Part shown: one piece after another, positions 25,524-34,735 of the stretch
How positions within the stretch are numbered: position 1 is the first letter of the stretch
How the letters are laid out: each line of letters begins with the position of its first letter
From: JACOMS01 sp964352785
GTDB lineage: Bacteria; Pseudomonadota; Alphaproteobacteria; Caulobacterales; Maricaulaceae
Assembly (NCBI GenBank): GCA_964352785.1
Contig: CAYGTI010000012.1
Span: forward strand, 22,283 to 86,282
Reading direction: 5' to 3'
Length of the DNA: 64,000 nucleotides
The notes under the pieces: generated by a model
Told to the model about the DNA's origin: nothing
What the model saw: the letters and a program-made list of their open reading frames with translations, nothing else
The model's database searches: none
Translations under genes and position numbers: made by a program

Positions 25524-26363
25524 ATGAAGTTTCTTATCATGAATGGGGCTGGAAACCGTTTCGCTGTTTTTGACGCTCGCGACCAGCCTGGATTTGGACT
25601 AACAGAAACGTCTGTGCATCAAATTGCCCAGCCCGGTAGCGACGCGATGGGGTCCAAAGGGGCAGATCAAGTGATTGTGTTGCGTGGCCCAAAACACCCG
25701 GACGCACATATGTTCATGGAAATCTGGAATCAAAAAGGGTTCGAGGTTGATGCATGCGGGAATGCCACGCGGTGCGCGGCATGGCTTTATCTACGCGAGA
25801 CAGGCGTGGATGAAATGACCTTGGAAACTAATGCCGGATTGCTGCATTGCCGCGCGGTTGGACCGAATTTGATTTCCGTAGATATGGGTCCACCGAAGCT
25901 TGAGTGGGAGAAAATACCGCTTAAAGAAATTATGCACACCCATCATATTGATGTGAAAGTCGGCCCGATTGATGCCCCGGTTTTATCAAACCCTGGCGCG
26001 GTCAATATGGGCAACCCTCATTGCGTTTTTTTCGTGGAAGACTTTGAACAGGCTAAACCTGATAAGGTAGGTCCGATGATCGAGTTTCATCCGCTTTTTC
26101 CAGAGCAAGCTAATGTGGGTTTTGCGGTGATAAAATCCAAAGATAAAATCAGGCTTAAAGTGTGGGAACGGGGTGTTGGCATGACTTTGGCGTGCGGAAC
26201 AGGCGCGTGCGCAGCAGTGGTCGCGGCGGTGCGCCAAAAACGCACGTTTCGGCGTGTTGACGTGGAGGTCGACGGCGGCCTTTTGCATATCGACTGGCGA
26301 GACAGCGATGATCACGTTATCATGACAGGCCCGGTTGAACTAGAATTTGAAGGACAAATCTAA
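25524..26363 (+). CDS. dapF: Diaminopimelate epimerase
   Basis: This 279-residue enzyme converts LL- to meso-diaminopimelate for lysine and peptidoglycan. The two catalytic cysteines are C78 in VDACGNATRC and C224 in TLACGTGACA, with the duplicated-domain architecture and N-terminal MNGAGNRF, where the usual HGLGND pattern is altered to GAGNRF, as in many alphaproteobacteria. The order dapF-mtaB-ftsY-ispZ is conserved in the class. Confidence 0.96.
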   Translation: MKFLIMNGAGNRFAVFDARDQPGFGLTETSVHQIAQPGSDAMGSKGADQVIVLRGPKHPDAHMFMEIWNQKGFEVDACGNATRCAAWLYLRETGVDEMTLETNAGLLHCRAVGPNLISVDMGPPKLEWEKIPLKEIMHTHHIDVKVGPIDAPVLSNPGAVNMGNPHCVFFVEDFEQAKPDKVGPMIEFHPLFPEQANVGFAVIKSKDKIRLKVWERGVGMTLACGTGACAAVVAAVRQKRTFRRVDVEVDGGLLHIDWRDSDDHVIMTGPVELEFEGQI

Positions 26364-26432
26364 ACTTTTTTCATTTGGAAAATGGTTTTGATGTTAATTA
26401 TTCAGCCCTAAAAAACTGGCCTGCTTGACCCT

Positions 26433-27746
26433 GTGTTATTAAAGGCCCACATACGCCACGTGAAAAAAGACACGAATAACACCCCCGAAGTTGTAACGCT
26501 CGGATGCCGCCTCAATGCCTACGAAGGTGATGTGGCGCTGGGCCATGCCAAGGACGCTGGTTTGGAAGATGTGATCATTGTCAATACTTGCGCGGTTACA
26601 AATGCAGCTGTCGCGGATTCGCGTAATGCAATCAGAAAAGCAAAGAGACGCCGTCCGTCTGCGAAAATTATTGTCTCTGGCTGCGCTGCGCAAATAAACC
26701 CCCGGGAATTTGCAGCCATGAGCGAGGTTGACCATGTCATCGGCAACGCCGAAAAAATGCTTCCCGCTACGTTTGATGCCGCATTTTTGTTGGGTGAAAA
26801 AATTCGCGTGAATGACATTATGTCTGTTCAGGAAACGGCGCCGCAACTCATTGGTGGCGGCAATCGAGTTTTAGAAAAATCGCAACCGCGTACACGCGCG
26901 TTTCTGCAAGTGCAAAACGGATGTGATCACCGCTGTACGTTCTGTATTATCCCATTTGGAAGAGGTCAGGCGAGATCAGTTCCAGCAGGCGAAGTGGTTG
27001 CGCATGTTAAATCGCTTGCCGCGCAAGGTTATAATGAAGTCGTTCTTACGGGCGTGGATATTTCGTCGTGGGGCGTAGATCTACCGGGAAAACCGCCTTT
27101 GGGGGACTTGGTGCGCCGCGTGTTAAAGCTTGCCCCCGAGTTGCCGCGCTTGCGTCTCTCGTCTATTGACCCCGCCGAAATTGATCCGGCGCTGTTTGAC
27201 GCTATAACGACGCACCCGCGCATGATGCCATACCTGCATTTGTCTCTACAATCCGGTGACAATATGATATTAAAGCGGATGAAACGGCGTCATTCCCGTG
27301 AAGACGTGGTATCCCTCTGTGAACGCCTCAAAGCGGCGCGGCCGGATATCACGTTTGGCGCAGATATCATTGCGGGCTTTCCGACTGAAGATGAGGCGAT
27401 GTTTAAAAACTCGTGGCAGATTATTGATGATATTGGTATTTCTTGGTTGCATGTATTTCCGTATTCGCCGCGCGAAGGTACCCCCGCCGCAAAAATGCCG
27501 CCGGTCGATGGCCCCGTGACGAAAGCTCGGGCGAGGTATTTACGTGAGGCTGGTATGCGCGCCAAGATATCTCATTTTGAAACACGACAAGGACAAACGG
27601 ATATAGCCTTGTTCGAAGAGACTGGATTGGGACGCCTTCCTGATTTTAGCTTGGTAGAAGTAGACAATCCGCCTGAAAGCGGTAGCTTGGCACCTGTAAA
27701 AATCACAGGCTTTACGCCAGATCATCTCATAGGGCATCTTACCTAA
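26433..27746 (+). CDS. mtaB: tRNA t6A37 methylthiotransferase MtaB
   Basis: This 437-residue radical-SAM enzyme converts t6A to ms2t6A at tRNA position 37. The N-terminal methylthiotransferase domain has TLGCRLNAYEGD, VNTCAVT and VSGCAAQ (three cluster Cys); the radical-SAM domain has CDHRCTFC; TRAM-like residues end the protein. No ATG start fits: GTG 26433 or GTG 26460 are candidates, neither with a good ribosome-binding site. The TAA shares one base with the ftsY ATG. Confidence 0.94.
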   Translation: MLLKAHIRHVKKDTNNTPEVVTLGCRLNAYEGDVALGHAKDAGLEDVIIVNTCAVTNAAVADSRNAIRKAKRRRPSAKIIVSGCAAQINPREFAAMSEVDHVIGNAEKMLPATFDAAFLLGEKIRVNDIMSVQETAPQLIGGGNRVLEKSQPRTRAFLQVQNGCDHRCTFCIIPFGRGQARSVPAGEVVAHVKSLAAQGYNEVVLTGVDISSWGVDLPGKPPLGDLVRRVLKLAPELPRLRLSSIDPAEIDPALFDAITTHPRMMPYLHLSLQSGDNMILKRMKRRHSREDVVSLCERLKAARPDITFGADIIAGFPTEDEAMFKNSWQIIDDIGISWLHVFPYSPREGTPAAKMPPVDGPVTKARARYLREAGMRAKISHFETRQGQTDIALFEETGLGRLPDFSLVEVDNPPESGSLAPVKITGFTPDHLIGHLT

Positions 27747-29419
27747 TGGCTGACGAAGACACAAAAAAGAGCGGCTTTTTCAAGAAGGTCTTTGGCCTGA
27801 AATCCAAAGAAGAAAAAAAAGCGGAAGAAGCCGCTGAAAAAGCGGCTCAGCAAAACCTCGTCGATGAACAGATGGCGGCGCGTATGGCGGCCATTAATGC
27901 GGCTGCGCTTAAATCCGCGCGGGAGCAGAATGACCGTGCCGCCGGAATTCTGCCTGATGCTGAAAAAGATCAGCAAGAGCAAGCCCGCTTAGAATCCGAG
28001 GAAAAACGTCAAGCCGAAGAGCAGGCCCAGCGCGATGTTGAAGCGGCAAAAAAATTAGCACAAGAAAAGCAGCTTGAAGTTGAGCGCGTAGAAGCCGAGC
28101 GGTTGGCCCGTGAAGTCGCAGACCGGGAAAAGGCCGAAGCTGAAGTGCGCAGGATAGCCGAAGAACAAGCCGCTCTGCAGCGCGCCCGGCGAGAGCAGGG
28201 CGAACGGGAAGCCGCACTGCTGGCCGCCAAACAAGAAGCTGATGCCCGCGCCCGGTTTGAAGTAGAGGCGAAAGCGCGGGCCGAACGTGAGAGAATTGCA
28301 GCCGAAGAGGCCGAGCAACGGAGGGCCGCTGCTGAAAAATATGCGATCGAGAAGGCTGCTATTGAAAAAGCAGCGCTTGAGAAAATCGCGTCCGAGAAAG
28401 CCGCTGCGGACGCCGAAGCTGCGCGGCAGACTTTAGCCGATAAAAAAGAACGAGCCGCTGCATTACTCGAAACCGGGTCCGATCAGGCAGATGGGTTTCT
28501 GGAACGCATCTCAACGGGTTTGAAAAAATCCACATCTCGGATGTCGGATGGCATGTCGTCTATGTTCACGCAGCGAAAGCTGGATGACGAGGCCATCGAA
28601 GAACTCGAAGACCTATTGATTGCCTCTGATTTAGGGGTTGGCCCTGCGTCAAAGGTTTCGGCTTTGCTGTCAAAAGACCGTTTCGATAAGCAAGTTACTG
28701 ATATGGAAGTCAAAATTGCGCTTGCTGATGTGATATCCGAAATTTTAACGCCATTAGAAAAACCGCTGATACTGGGGACGTCAAAACCCCAAATCTTACT
28801 CTTTGTTGGTGTGAACGGATCCGGAAAGACCACGACTTTAGGGAAAATGGCCAAGCGCTATACCGATAGCGGCAAAAAAGTACTGATTGTTGCAGGCGAC
28901 ACTTTCCGCGCTGCAGCTGTTGAGCAGTTAACTGTCTGGGGCGAGCGCTCAAAGGCTCCTGTCATGTCAGGCAATCTTGGCGCAGACGCGGCAGGGCTTG
29001 TCTATGATGCCATTGATCGGGCGAGAAATGAAGGCGTCGATATTATCATGATTGATACGGCGGGCCGTCTTCAAAACCGGACAGAGCTTATGGATGAACT
29101 CTCAAAAATTGTTCGCGTTATCAAAAAGCAGGACGAGACGGCACCGCATCATTGTATTTTGGTGCTTGATGCGACGGTTGGGCAAAATGCTTTGTCGCAA
29201 ACCGAGGCCTTTAAAGAAACGGCGGGCGTTACCGGGCTGATTATGACCAAGCTCGACGGCACGGCCAAAGGCGGGGTATTGGTGGCGCTCTCTGACAAGC
29301 ACCATCTCCCAATTCACGCTATTGGTATTGGTGAGCGGATGGAAGACTTGGAAAACTTCTCGGCGTCTGTATTCGCTGCGGCCTTATCCGGAGTGGCTAA
29401 CGCGGTCATAGGCTCTTAG
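27746..29419 (+). CDS. ftsY: Signal recognition particle receptor FtsY
   Basis: This 557-residue SRP receptor GTPase docks SRP-bound ribosomes at the membrane translocon. Residues 1-240 are a long charged Ala/Glu/Lys/Arg-rich region with heptad-like spacing, likely a coiled coil with membrane-binding basic patches. The NG domain follows, with G1 GVNGSGKTT (about residues 353-361), DTAGRLQNR and TKLDGTAKGG. The A domain is longer than in E. coli relative to total size. It overlaps mtaB by one base, so the two are co-translated. Confidence 0.97.
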   Translation: MADEDTKKSGFFKKVFGLKSKEEKKAEEAAEKAAQQNLVDEQMAARMAAINAAALKSAREQNDRAAGILPDAEKDQQEQARLESEEKRQAEEQAQRDVEAAKKLAQEKQLEVERVEAERLAREVADREKAEAEVRRIAEEQAALQRARREQGEREAALLAAKQEADARARFEVEAKARAERERIAAEEAEQRRAAAEKYAIEKAAIEKAALEKIASEKAAADAEAARQTLADKKERAAALLETGSDQADGFLERISTGLKKSTSRMSDGMSSMFTQRKLDDEAIEELEDLLIASDLGVGPASKVSALLSKDRFDKQVTDMEVKIALADVISEILTPLEKPLILGTSKPQILLFVGVNGSGKTTTLGKMAKRYTDSGKKVLIVAGDTFRAAAVEQLTVWGERSKAPVMSGNLGADAAGLVYDAIDRARNEGVDIIMIDTAGRLQNRTELMDELSKIVRVIKKQDETAPHHCILVLDATVGQNALSQTEAFKETAGVTGLIMTKLDGTAKGGVLVALSDKHHLPIHAIGIGERMEDLENFSASVFAAALSGVANAVIGS

Positions 29420-29497
29420 ATGATTTTAATGCTCCAAGGTTGCACTTGCGCTCAATCTGTCTTGCTTTCATACTTATCCTGATGCACAGGGCTTGAT

Positions 29498-30097
29498 ATG
29501 GATAATGAGACACCAAAGCCAAAATCAAATGGACAAAACCTGTGGGTTGACCTTGGGCCTGTGGCCATATTTGTTGGGGCCTATCATTATCTACGCCGCA
29601 CAGACCCGGACGGAGCGATCTTTACTGCGGCGGGTGTCTTCATGGTTGTTGCGTTGCTGGCTTTGGCCTTTTCGAGGATCAAGCACGGTAAATTTTCGAA
29701 CATGCTCGTATTATCCACGGTTATTATCGTCATATCTGTGGGGCTAGCTCTTTTATTTAAAAACCCCATTTTCTTTTACATGAAACCGACGGTGATTAAT
29801 GCGCTCTTTGGCATTGCTGTGATTGGGGGTGTTTTTCTCAACAAGAACGTCATAAAAATAATGATGGGCGGCGCTTTTGAGATGCCGGAAAAGGCGTGGA
29901 ACGTTATGGCGATCCGCTGGGGACTGTTTTTCTTTGTACTCGCGATAATTAATGAGATTGTGTGGCGTAATTTTAGCGAACCTTTCTGGGCGAATTTTAA
30001 ACTGTTTGGTATGTTTCCCCTCACGTTGGTTTTTGCTGTTTCCCAAGCGCCCTTCATGATGCGACACGGGAAAATGGTCGACGACAGTCCTTCGTAA
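29498..30097 (+). CDS. ispZ: Septation protein/inner membrane protein IspZ (YciB family)
   Basis: This 199-residue inner-membrane protein has about five membrane spans and YciB/IspZ motifs: GPVAIFVGAYHY near the N terminus, a KPTVINALFG segment, and W-NEIVWR with a C-terminal KLFGMFPLT. YciB affects cell-envelope synthesis and division. Its placement after ftsY matches other alphaproteobacteria. Confidence 0.93.
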   Translation: MDNETPKPKSNGQNLWVDLGPVAIFVGAYHYLRRTDPDGAIFTAAGVFMVVALLALAFSRIKHGKFSNMLVLSTVIIVISVGLALLFKNPIFFYMKPTVINALFGIAVIGGVFLNKNVIKIMMGGAFEMPEKAWNVMAIRWGLFFFVLAIINEIVWRNFSEPFWANFKLFGMFPLTLVFAVSQAPFMMRHGKMVDDSPS

Positions 30098-30183
30098 TAT
30101 TAGCGCGGCTCACCACATCACAAATCTATTACTTTGGCTTTCTAAGGACTCTGTTATGAGGGGTGCAAAGAGAAGGATACATC

Positions 30184-31353
30184 ATGGATGATTTTACACA
30201 TAGACCGTCGACCAACGCGGATGTGCGCGAGGATGTGCAAGGCCGTTATGCGGCGGGGGCACTGGCTGTTGAGGCGGCTCTGTGTTGTCCCATTGATTAT
30301 GACCCGCAATATTTAAAGATCATTCCGCAAGAGGTTCTGGATCGAGATTATGGATGTGGTGACCCTTCGCGCTATGTTCGCGAGGGCGAGGTGGTTCTGG
30401 ATTTAGGCTCCGGTGGAGGAAAGATTTGCTTTATTGCGGCGCAAATTGTTGGCCCCAAAGGCCGTGTTATCGGTGTTGATATGACGGATGAAATGCTCAA
30501 TTTAGCGCGAACCAATGCGCCTGTTATAGCTGATAAGCTGGGTTATGATGTGGTTGAGTTCCGCAGAGGACATATCGAGGACCTCAAACTTGATCATGAC
30601 GATTTGAATGTATGGCTGGCGGATAATCCAGTTAAAAGCGCTGCTGACATGGAAAAAATGGATGCTGAAATACTGCGCCTCAAGAACGAGATGACCATGA
30701 TCCCTGACAATAGCGTTGATGTGATCGTGTCAAACTGTGTGCTTAACCTTGTGTCTGATACGAAAAAGGCACAGCTCTTTTCAGAGATGTTTCGTGTTCT
30801 CAAGGTTGGTGGGCGTGTTGCTATCTCGGACATTGTTTCGGATGAGGATAGTCCCGAAGCGCTTAAAAAGGATGCGAGGTTGTGGTCCGGGTGTATTTCC
30901 GGCGCGTTGACAGAACATGATTTTGGCGCAGCATTAGAAATGGCGGGCTTTCACGGCATTACACTTGACAAGCTTGAGCTTGAACCTTGGCAGATTGTCG
31001 ATGGGATTGAGTATCGCTCAGCGACCTATCTGGCTTACAAGGGGAAACAGGGTGTTTGCTTCGAAAAGAACCAAGCCCTGATTTACAAAGGGCCATGGCG
31101 TCATGTGCAGGATGATGACGGTCATGTGTTTCGGCGCGGTGAGCGTTCCGCTGTTTGTGAGAAAACGTTTCATCTGATGCAGACAGAGCCTTATACGGAT
31201 ATGTTTATTCCGATTGAGCCTGCTGTTGCCGTTACTGAAGATCGACTCTTTGAAACTCCGAACTGCGACGTTCGCATCAGAGAACCTCAGGAAACAAAAC
31301 AAGGTAAAATGAAAGTTACGACCGACCCTAGTCAGCGTGAGAGCTGCTGCTAG
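30184..31353 (+). CDS. ArsM-like SAM-dependent methyltransferase
   Basis: This 389-residue class I methyltransferase has a SAM motif VLDLGSGGGK (71-80) and acidic strand end VIGVDM. Cysteines at C34-C35, C58, C185 (SNCVLNLV) and C237 (WSGCISGAL) match positions conserved in arsenite methyltransferases, which bind As(III). A helical, charged insertion of about 35 residues (134-170) and a C-terminal extension of about 100 residues ending in Cys-Cys are unlike canonical ArsM. The start at 30184 has AGAAGGA upstream. No ars operon is near, so arsenic or another thiophilic element is an inference. It overlaps lptB by four bases tail to tail. Confidence 0.8.
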   Translation: MDDFTHRPSTNADVREDVQGRYAAGALAVEAALCCPIDYDPQYLKIIPQEVLDRDYGCGDPSRYVREGEVVLDLGSGGGKICFIAAQIVGPKGRVIGVDMTDEMLNLARTNAPVIADKLGYDVVEFRRGHIEDLKLDHDDLNVWLADNPVKSAADMEKMDAEILRLKNEMTMIPDNSVDVIVSNCVLNLVSDTKKAQLFSEMFRVLKVGGRVAISDIVSDEDSPEALKKDARLWSGCISGALTEHDFGAALEMAGFHGITLDKLELEPWQIVDGIEYRSATYLAYKGKQGVCFEKNQALIYKGPWRHVQDDDGHVFRRGERSAVCEKTFHLMQTEPYTDMFIPIEPAVAVTEDRLFETPNCDVRIREPQETKQGKMKVTTDPSQRESCC

Positions 31354-32135
31354 GCGTATTTATCACCCAGATAGACACGCCGTACATCTTTGTTGGCGCG
31401 GATTTCCTCGGGTGTGCCTTCGAACAAGGCTTCACCTTGGAAGAGGATCGATGCACGGTCAACAATATCCAATGTTTCGCGCACGCGGTGATCTGTGATC
31501 AAAATACCGATGCCGCGTTTCTTGAGGTAAAGCACCAACTCAGAAATATCGGCGATGGCGATAGGGTCAATTCCTGTAAAAGGTTCGTCCAGTAAAATAA
31601 AGCTGGGACGGGATGCCAACGCACGAGCGATTTCAACGCGGCGGCGCTCTCCGCCGGATAAAGCTAGGGCCGGGCTCTTTTTAATGTGTCCGATGTTGAG
31701 TTCGTCGAGTAGGGCGTCGACATTATCATTCCACTTGGAGCGGTCTTTTTCTGTAAGCTGTACAACAGCCCTGATGTTTTCTTCAACGGTTAGCCCGCGA
31801 AAAATAGATTGTTCTTGCGGAAGGTACCCAACGCCAAGGCGCGCGCGCTGATACATGGGCAGTGATGTGATGTCCTCGCCGTCCAGTGTGATCATGCCCC
31901 GATCCGCTTCAATCAAACCCATTATCATATAAAAACTGGTTGTCTTACCTGCACCGTTCGGCCCCATAAGGGCCACGACTTCGCCGCGCTGCACTGTCAA
32001 CGTAATGTCTTTGACAACAACCCGGCCGCGGTAAGCTTTGCCAATATTGTTGGCTGCAAGGCCGGTCGCCGGTATAGGCAGGCTTGAGGGAATTCTCCCG
32101 TTTTGAGTGTCTTGATCTAACAGTGTATCAGCCAT
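31350..32135 (-). CDS. lptB: Lipopolysaccharide export ABC transporter ATP-binding protein LptB
   Basis: This 261-residue cytoplasmic ATPase powers LPS extraction by LptFG. Walker A is GPNGAGKTT, the Q-loop region GYLPQEQSIF, ABC signature LSGGERRR and Walker B ILLDEPFTGIDP. It ends the lptC-lptA-lptA-lptB operon. lptF/lptG are not in the window. Its stop overlaps the methyltransferase stop on the other strand by four bases. Confidence 0.97.
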   Translation of the reverse strand: MADTLLDQDTQNGRIPSSLPIPATGLAANNIGKAYRGRVVVKDITLTVQRGEVVALMGPNGAGKTTSFYMIMGLIEADRGMITLDGEDITSLPMYQRARLGVGYLPQEQSIFRGLTVEENIRAVVQLTEKDRSKWNDNVDALLDELNIGHIKKSPALALSGGERRRVEIARALASRPSFILLDEPFTGIDPIAIADISELVLYLKKRGIGILITDHRVRETLDIVDRASILFQGEALFEGTPEEIRANKDVRRVYLGDKYA

Positions 32136-32173
32136 GCGGTTACATTCTATTTTGAACGCCGTTTATAAGACGC

Positions 32174-32704
32174 TTATGGTGTCGAACTGCTGTTCTGCGT
32201 ATTCTTGATCAGAATGTTGACACGGCCTGTAGATCCGCACTGTCGCCCTTGGCAGGTTCCGACAACGCGAGCTTCTTCGGTTCCGAGATTATAGATGAGC
32301 TTATCGCCGGTCACAACATTGTCGCCTTGTAGTAAAATCACGTCTCCTGTCACCGTGAAGGAATTTTCGGCCTCGTCATATAGGCCATCAGTTCCACGTA
32401 CTTCTTGCTCTGGGGTCAAGTAATAGAAATTTCCTTTAGCCACGATCTTATTGATGTCGCTGGCCGCTCCCGCAACGCCTGTTGCCGCGCTGTAAATTTT
32501 CATTTCATCGGCTAGAATACGTGTTGTGCCCTGTCTAACGTCGACTTGGCCGGTGAGAACGGTCACGCCGGAGCGATTGACAATATTATCAGCAGAGGCG
32601 TCTATAGGTGCGCTGTTATTTCGCGCAAATTGAGCGTTGGCGACGGCTGGCATTAGCGTGAGGAGGGGCGGAGCAATAAGGAGGTATTTAACAAAGACGT
32701 TCAT
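32174..32704 (-). CDS. LptA/OstA-like periplasmic LPS transport protein (second copy)
   Basis: This 176-residue exported protein has a signal peptide (cleavage near ANA-QF) and the OstA beta-jellyroll pattern: IVNRSGVTVLTGQVDVRQG, ILADEMKIY, KIVAKGNFYYLT, FTVTGDVILLQGDNVVTGDKLIYN. It ends in a CQGRQC motif. It lies three bases after a second, related gene, so the operon encodes two LptA-like bridge proteins. Which one is the canonical LptA cannot be told here. Confidence 0.88.
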   Translation of the reverse strand: MNVFVKYLLIAPPLLTLMPAVANAQFARNNSAPIDASADNIVNRSGVTVLTGQVDVRQGTTRILADEMKIYSAATGVAGAASDINKIVAKGNFYYLTPEQEVRGTDGLYDEAENSFTVTGDVILLQGDNVVTGDKLIYNLGTEEARVVGTCQGRQCGSTGRVNILIKNTQNSSSTP

Positions 32705-32707
32705 AAT

Positions 32708-33223
32708 TTAGTTTCCGATACGGATAGACGGGCGATCTTTACACTCTTTTCCTAGGCAGTCGCCTTCAAATCGAATGGTTTCTGTTTTAACATTATATGT
32801 CAACCTGTCCGTTGTCGCGCTGTTACCTGAGGCTTGTACGACTTTAACATTTCCTGTCACAACAATAATACCGGTACTGCGTTGGTAAACACCCCTGTTT
32901 CCCGTGACCGTGCTATCCGGTGTGACATAGCGAAAGTTCCCTTCCGCTTCAATACGTGAGACTTCACCCATAGGGGCATTTTCGCCGATGTTTTCTGGGG
33001 TTTCCTCGCGGTAGATATACATAATGTCTGACAGAATGCGCGCGCTGCCCTGCTTTACGTCAACGGCCCCTTCTAAAATTGTCTTCAAGCCTTTGTAAGT
33101 CGCCTTTTCTGCATCAATATAAATATCGGCATCGCCATCATAGCTAATCTGCGCGGATGCGGGCATCACTAAGGCGGCGCTTAGGCTAATGAGACTTGCG
33201 GCGAAACTTTCTTTCAAAGTCAT
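32708..33223 (-). CDS. LptA/OstA-like periplasmic LPS transport protein (first copy)
   Basis: This 171-residue exported protein has a signal peptide (about 1-24, PASA) and OstA-type repeats: KATYKGLKTILEGAVDVKQG, ILSDIMYIY, RIEAEGNFRYVT, GIIVVTGNVKVVQ and DRLTYN. It ends with CLGKEC, parallel to the CQGRQC of the downstream copy. It overlaps lptC by four bases (ATGA), so it is translationally coupled to it. The two copies are clearly divergent, so the duplication is old. Confidence 0.88.
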   Translation of the reverse strand: MTLKESFAASLISLSAALVMPASAQISYDGDADIYIDAEKATYKGLKTILEGAVDVKQGSARILSDIMYIYREETPENIGENAPMGEVSRIEAEGNFRYVTPDSTVTGNRGVYQRSTGIIVVTGNVKVVQASGNSATTDRLTYNVKTETIRFEGDCLGKECKDRPSIRIGN

Positions 33224-33891
33224 TGGATGTCCTCAGGCAAAAGTGTTGCTGAACTTTGTTCCAGTACAGCGTCAATACCATTTTTAAAAACAAATACTGT
33301 ATAGTTTTCTAAAATCTCGTAGGCATTTCCGTTCACAGTACCAAATGATCCGATACATTTTATTGGCTGATCGCCTTGGACAATTTTAGTTTTTGCAAAT
33401 ATCCGTGCATGGGTGGATACGCAATGATTTCCGTCATCCGTTTTCAAATCCACTTTCGTATTTAAATTCAGAATTTTATTGACGTCATCATAGGTTCCGG
33501 CGTCAGCAATAATCGTGGATTCTTCCAGCCCTTCTTCGCGGTAAAAATGCAAGACGGGTTTAAGGAGTTCAACGACTGCATCGTCTGTTGTTGTGCGGAT
33601 GGCTTCCGCTGCAGTCAGAAAGTAGGGCAGCCCGTCGTCTGTACGGCCACTATAACGCGGGTTAATCATACGAACAGATTCGTTAGGATTGTCTTGGGGA
33701 AAGGTTGTCGTGCTTTGACGGGCAAATTGCCAAACCAGCGTTGCAATCAACAAAGCTGAGAGACCAATCAGAATCTGGCGTATGTGGCGTATTCTGCGGG
33801 AATGCCGCCTCGCCGCTTCAAGCGTCATGGTGCGTTTAGGTTCCCAGAGACCAAGGGCTTCGCTGGTTTCATGTGCGGCTGAGAGGGTCAT
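33220..33891 (-). CDS. lptC: LPS export ABC transporter periplasmic protein LptC
   Basis: This 223-residue bitopic protein has one N-terminal membrane segment (about residues 38-52, LIGLSALLIATLVWQF) and a periplasmic OstA-like domain (about 70-215). LptC receives LPS from LptBFG and passes it to LptA. Conservation is low, as usual for LptC, but position between nrnC and lptA makes the call firm. Confidence 0.9.
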   Translation of the reverse strand: MTLSAAHETSEALGLWEPKRTMTLEAARRHSRRIRHIRQILIGLSALLIATLVWQFARQSTTTFPQDNPNESVRMINPRYSGRTDDGLPYFLTAAEAIRTTTDDAVVELLKPVLHFYREEGLEESTIIADAGTYDDVNKILNLNTKVDLKTDDGNHCVSTHARIFAKTKIVQGDQPIKCIGSFGTVNGNAYEILENYTVFVFKNGIDAVLEQSSATLLPEDIQ

Positions 33892-33989
33892 AAGGCTCTT
33901 TTATAAATCAAGGCCTGCCTGAAAGCGATAGGCAAAATCAGTGAATGAAGTGATGTTAATTCGTCGCGAATTATTAAGGCTTCATCTTT

Positions 33990-34622
33990 TTACGTGCTAT
34001 TGCGCTTAAGATTATGGGAGAAAATATCGATGTCATCCCAACCGCGTAGGTCGAGCTGCGCGCGCGCTGGTAAAAACTCAAAGCAGGCCTTGGCAATAGT
34101 GTAACGATCTTCCCGAAACAGGCGCGCCGTTAAAATAGTTTGCAGTTGATGCAGATATAACACATCTGACGCGGCGTAGTTGAGTTGGGCCTCCGTTAAG
34201 ATATCACTGGCCCAGTCAGAGCTTTGTTGTTGTTTGGATAGGTCTACGCCGATAAGTTCTTTGCAAAGATCCTTAAGCCCGTGCCTATCAGTGTAAGTTC
34301 GTACCAAGCCTGAGGCAATTTTTGTACAAAAAACAGGCGTAATATCTATGCCTAGATCGCGGCTCATGATCGCGACATCAAAACGCGCAAAATGGAAAAT
34401 TTTCTCGACGTCGGGATTAGACATCAAGGCTTTCAGGTTGGGGCAATCATAGGTGCTGCGGTTGACTTGGACGATATGCGCGTCTCCGTCTCCGGCTGAA
34501 AGTTGAACAAGGCATAATTTATCCCGAACAAGTGACAGCCCTTGTGTTTCTGTATCAACGGCGACGCTGTTGCCAAACTCAATGCCGTCGGGGAGGTCGT
34601 TTTTATGAAGGTGTACGGTCAT
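33990..34622 (-). CDS. nrnC: NrnC-type DEDDy 3'-5' exoribonuclease (RNase D-like)
   Basis: This 210-residue exonuclease has DEDDy motifs: Exo I AVDTETQGL (D23, E25), Exo II HFARFDVAI, and Exo III with YAASDVLYL. There is no HRDC domain, so it is the short form, NrnC, that replaces oligoribonuclease in alphaproteobacteria and degrades dinucleotides and nano-RNAs. It precedes lptC with about 100 bp and is divergent from ada. Confidence 0.93.
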   Translation of the reverse strand: MTVHLHKNDLPDGIEFGNSVAVDTETQGLSLVRDKLCLVQLSAGDGDAHIVQVNRSTYDCPNLKALMSNPDVEKIFHFARFDVAIMSRDLGIDITPVFCTKIASGLVRTYTDRHGLKDLCKELIGVDLSKQQQSSDWASDILTEAQLNYAASDVLYLHQLQTILTARLFREDRYTIAKACFEFLPARAQLDLRGWDDIDIFSHNLKRNST

Positions 34623-34735
34623 AATCTTACTCGTATGTTCGCCTATAATATGGGGCGTTAACTAGCGGTTCGGTTTTATAATAACAATGCCCGATTTTCG
34701 GCGGCGGGACGGAAGTGTTTGTGCTAGGCGGAAGT

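Noticed and set aside
27909..28217. Minus-strand frames in the FtsY A domain
   Set aside because: Repetitive Ala/Glu/Lys codons leave several reverse frames open; they carry only biased composition.
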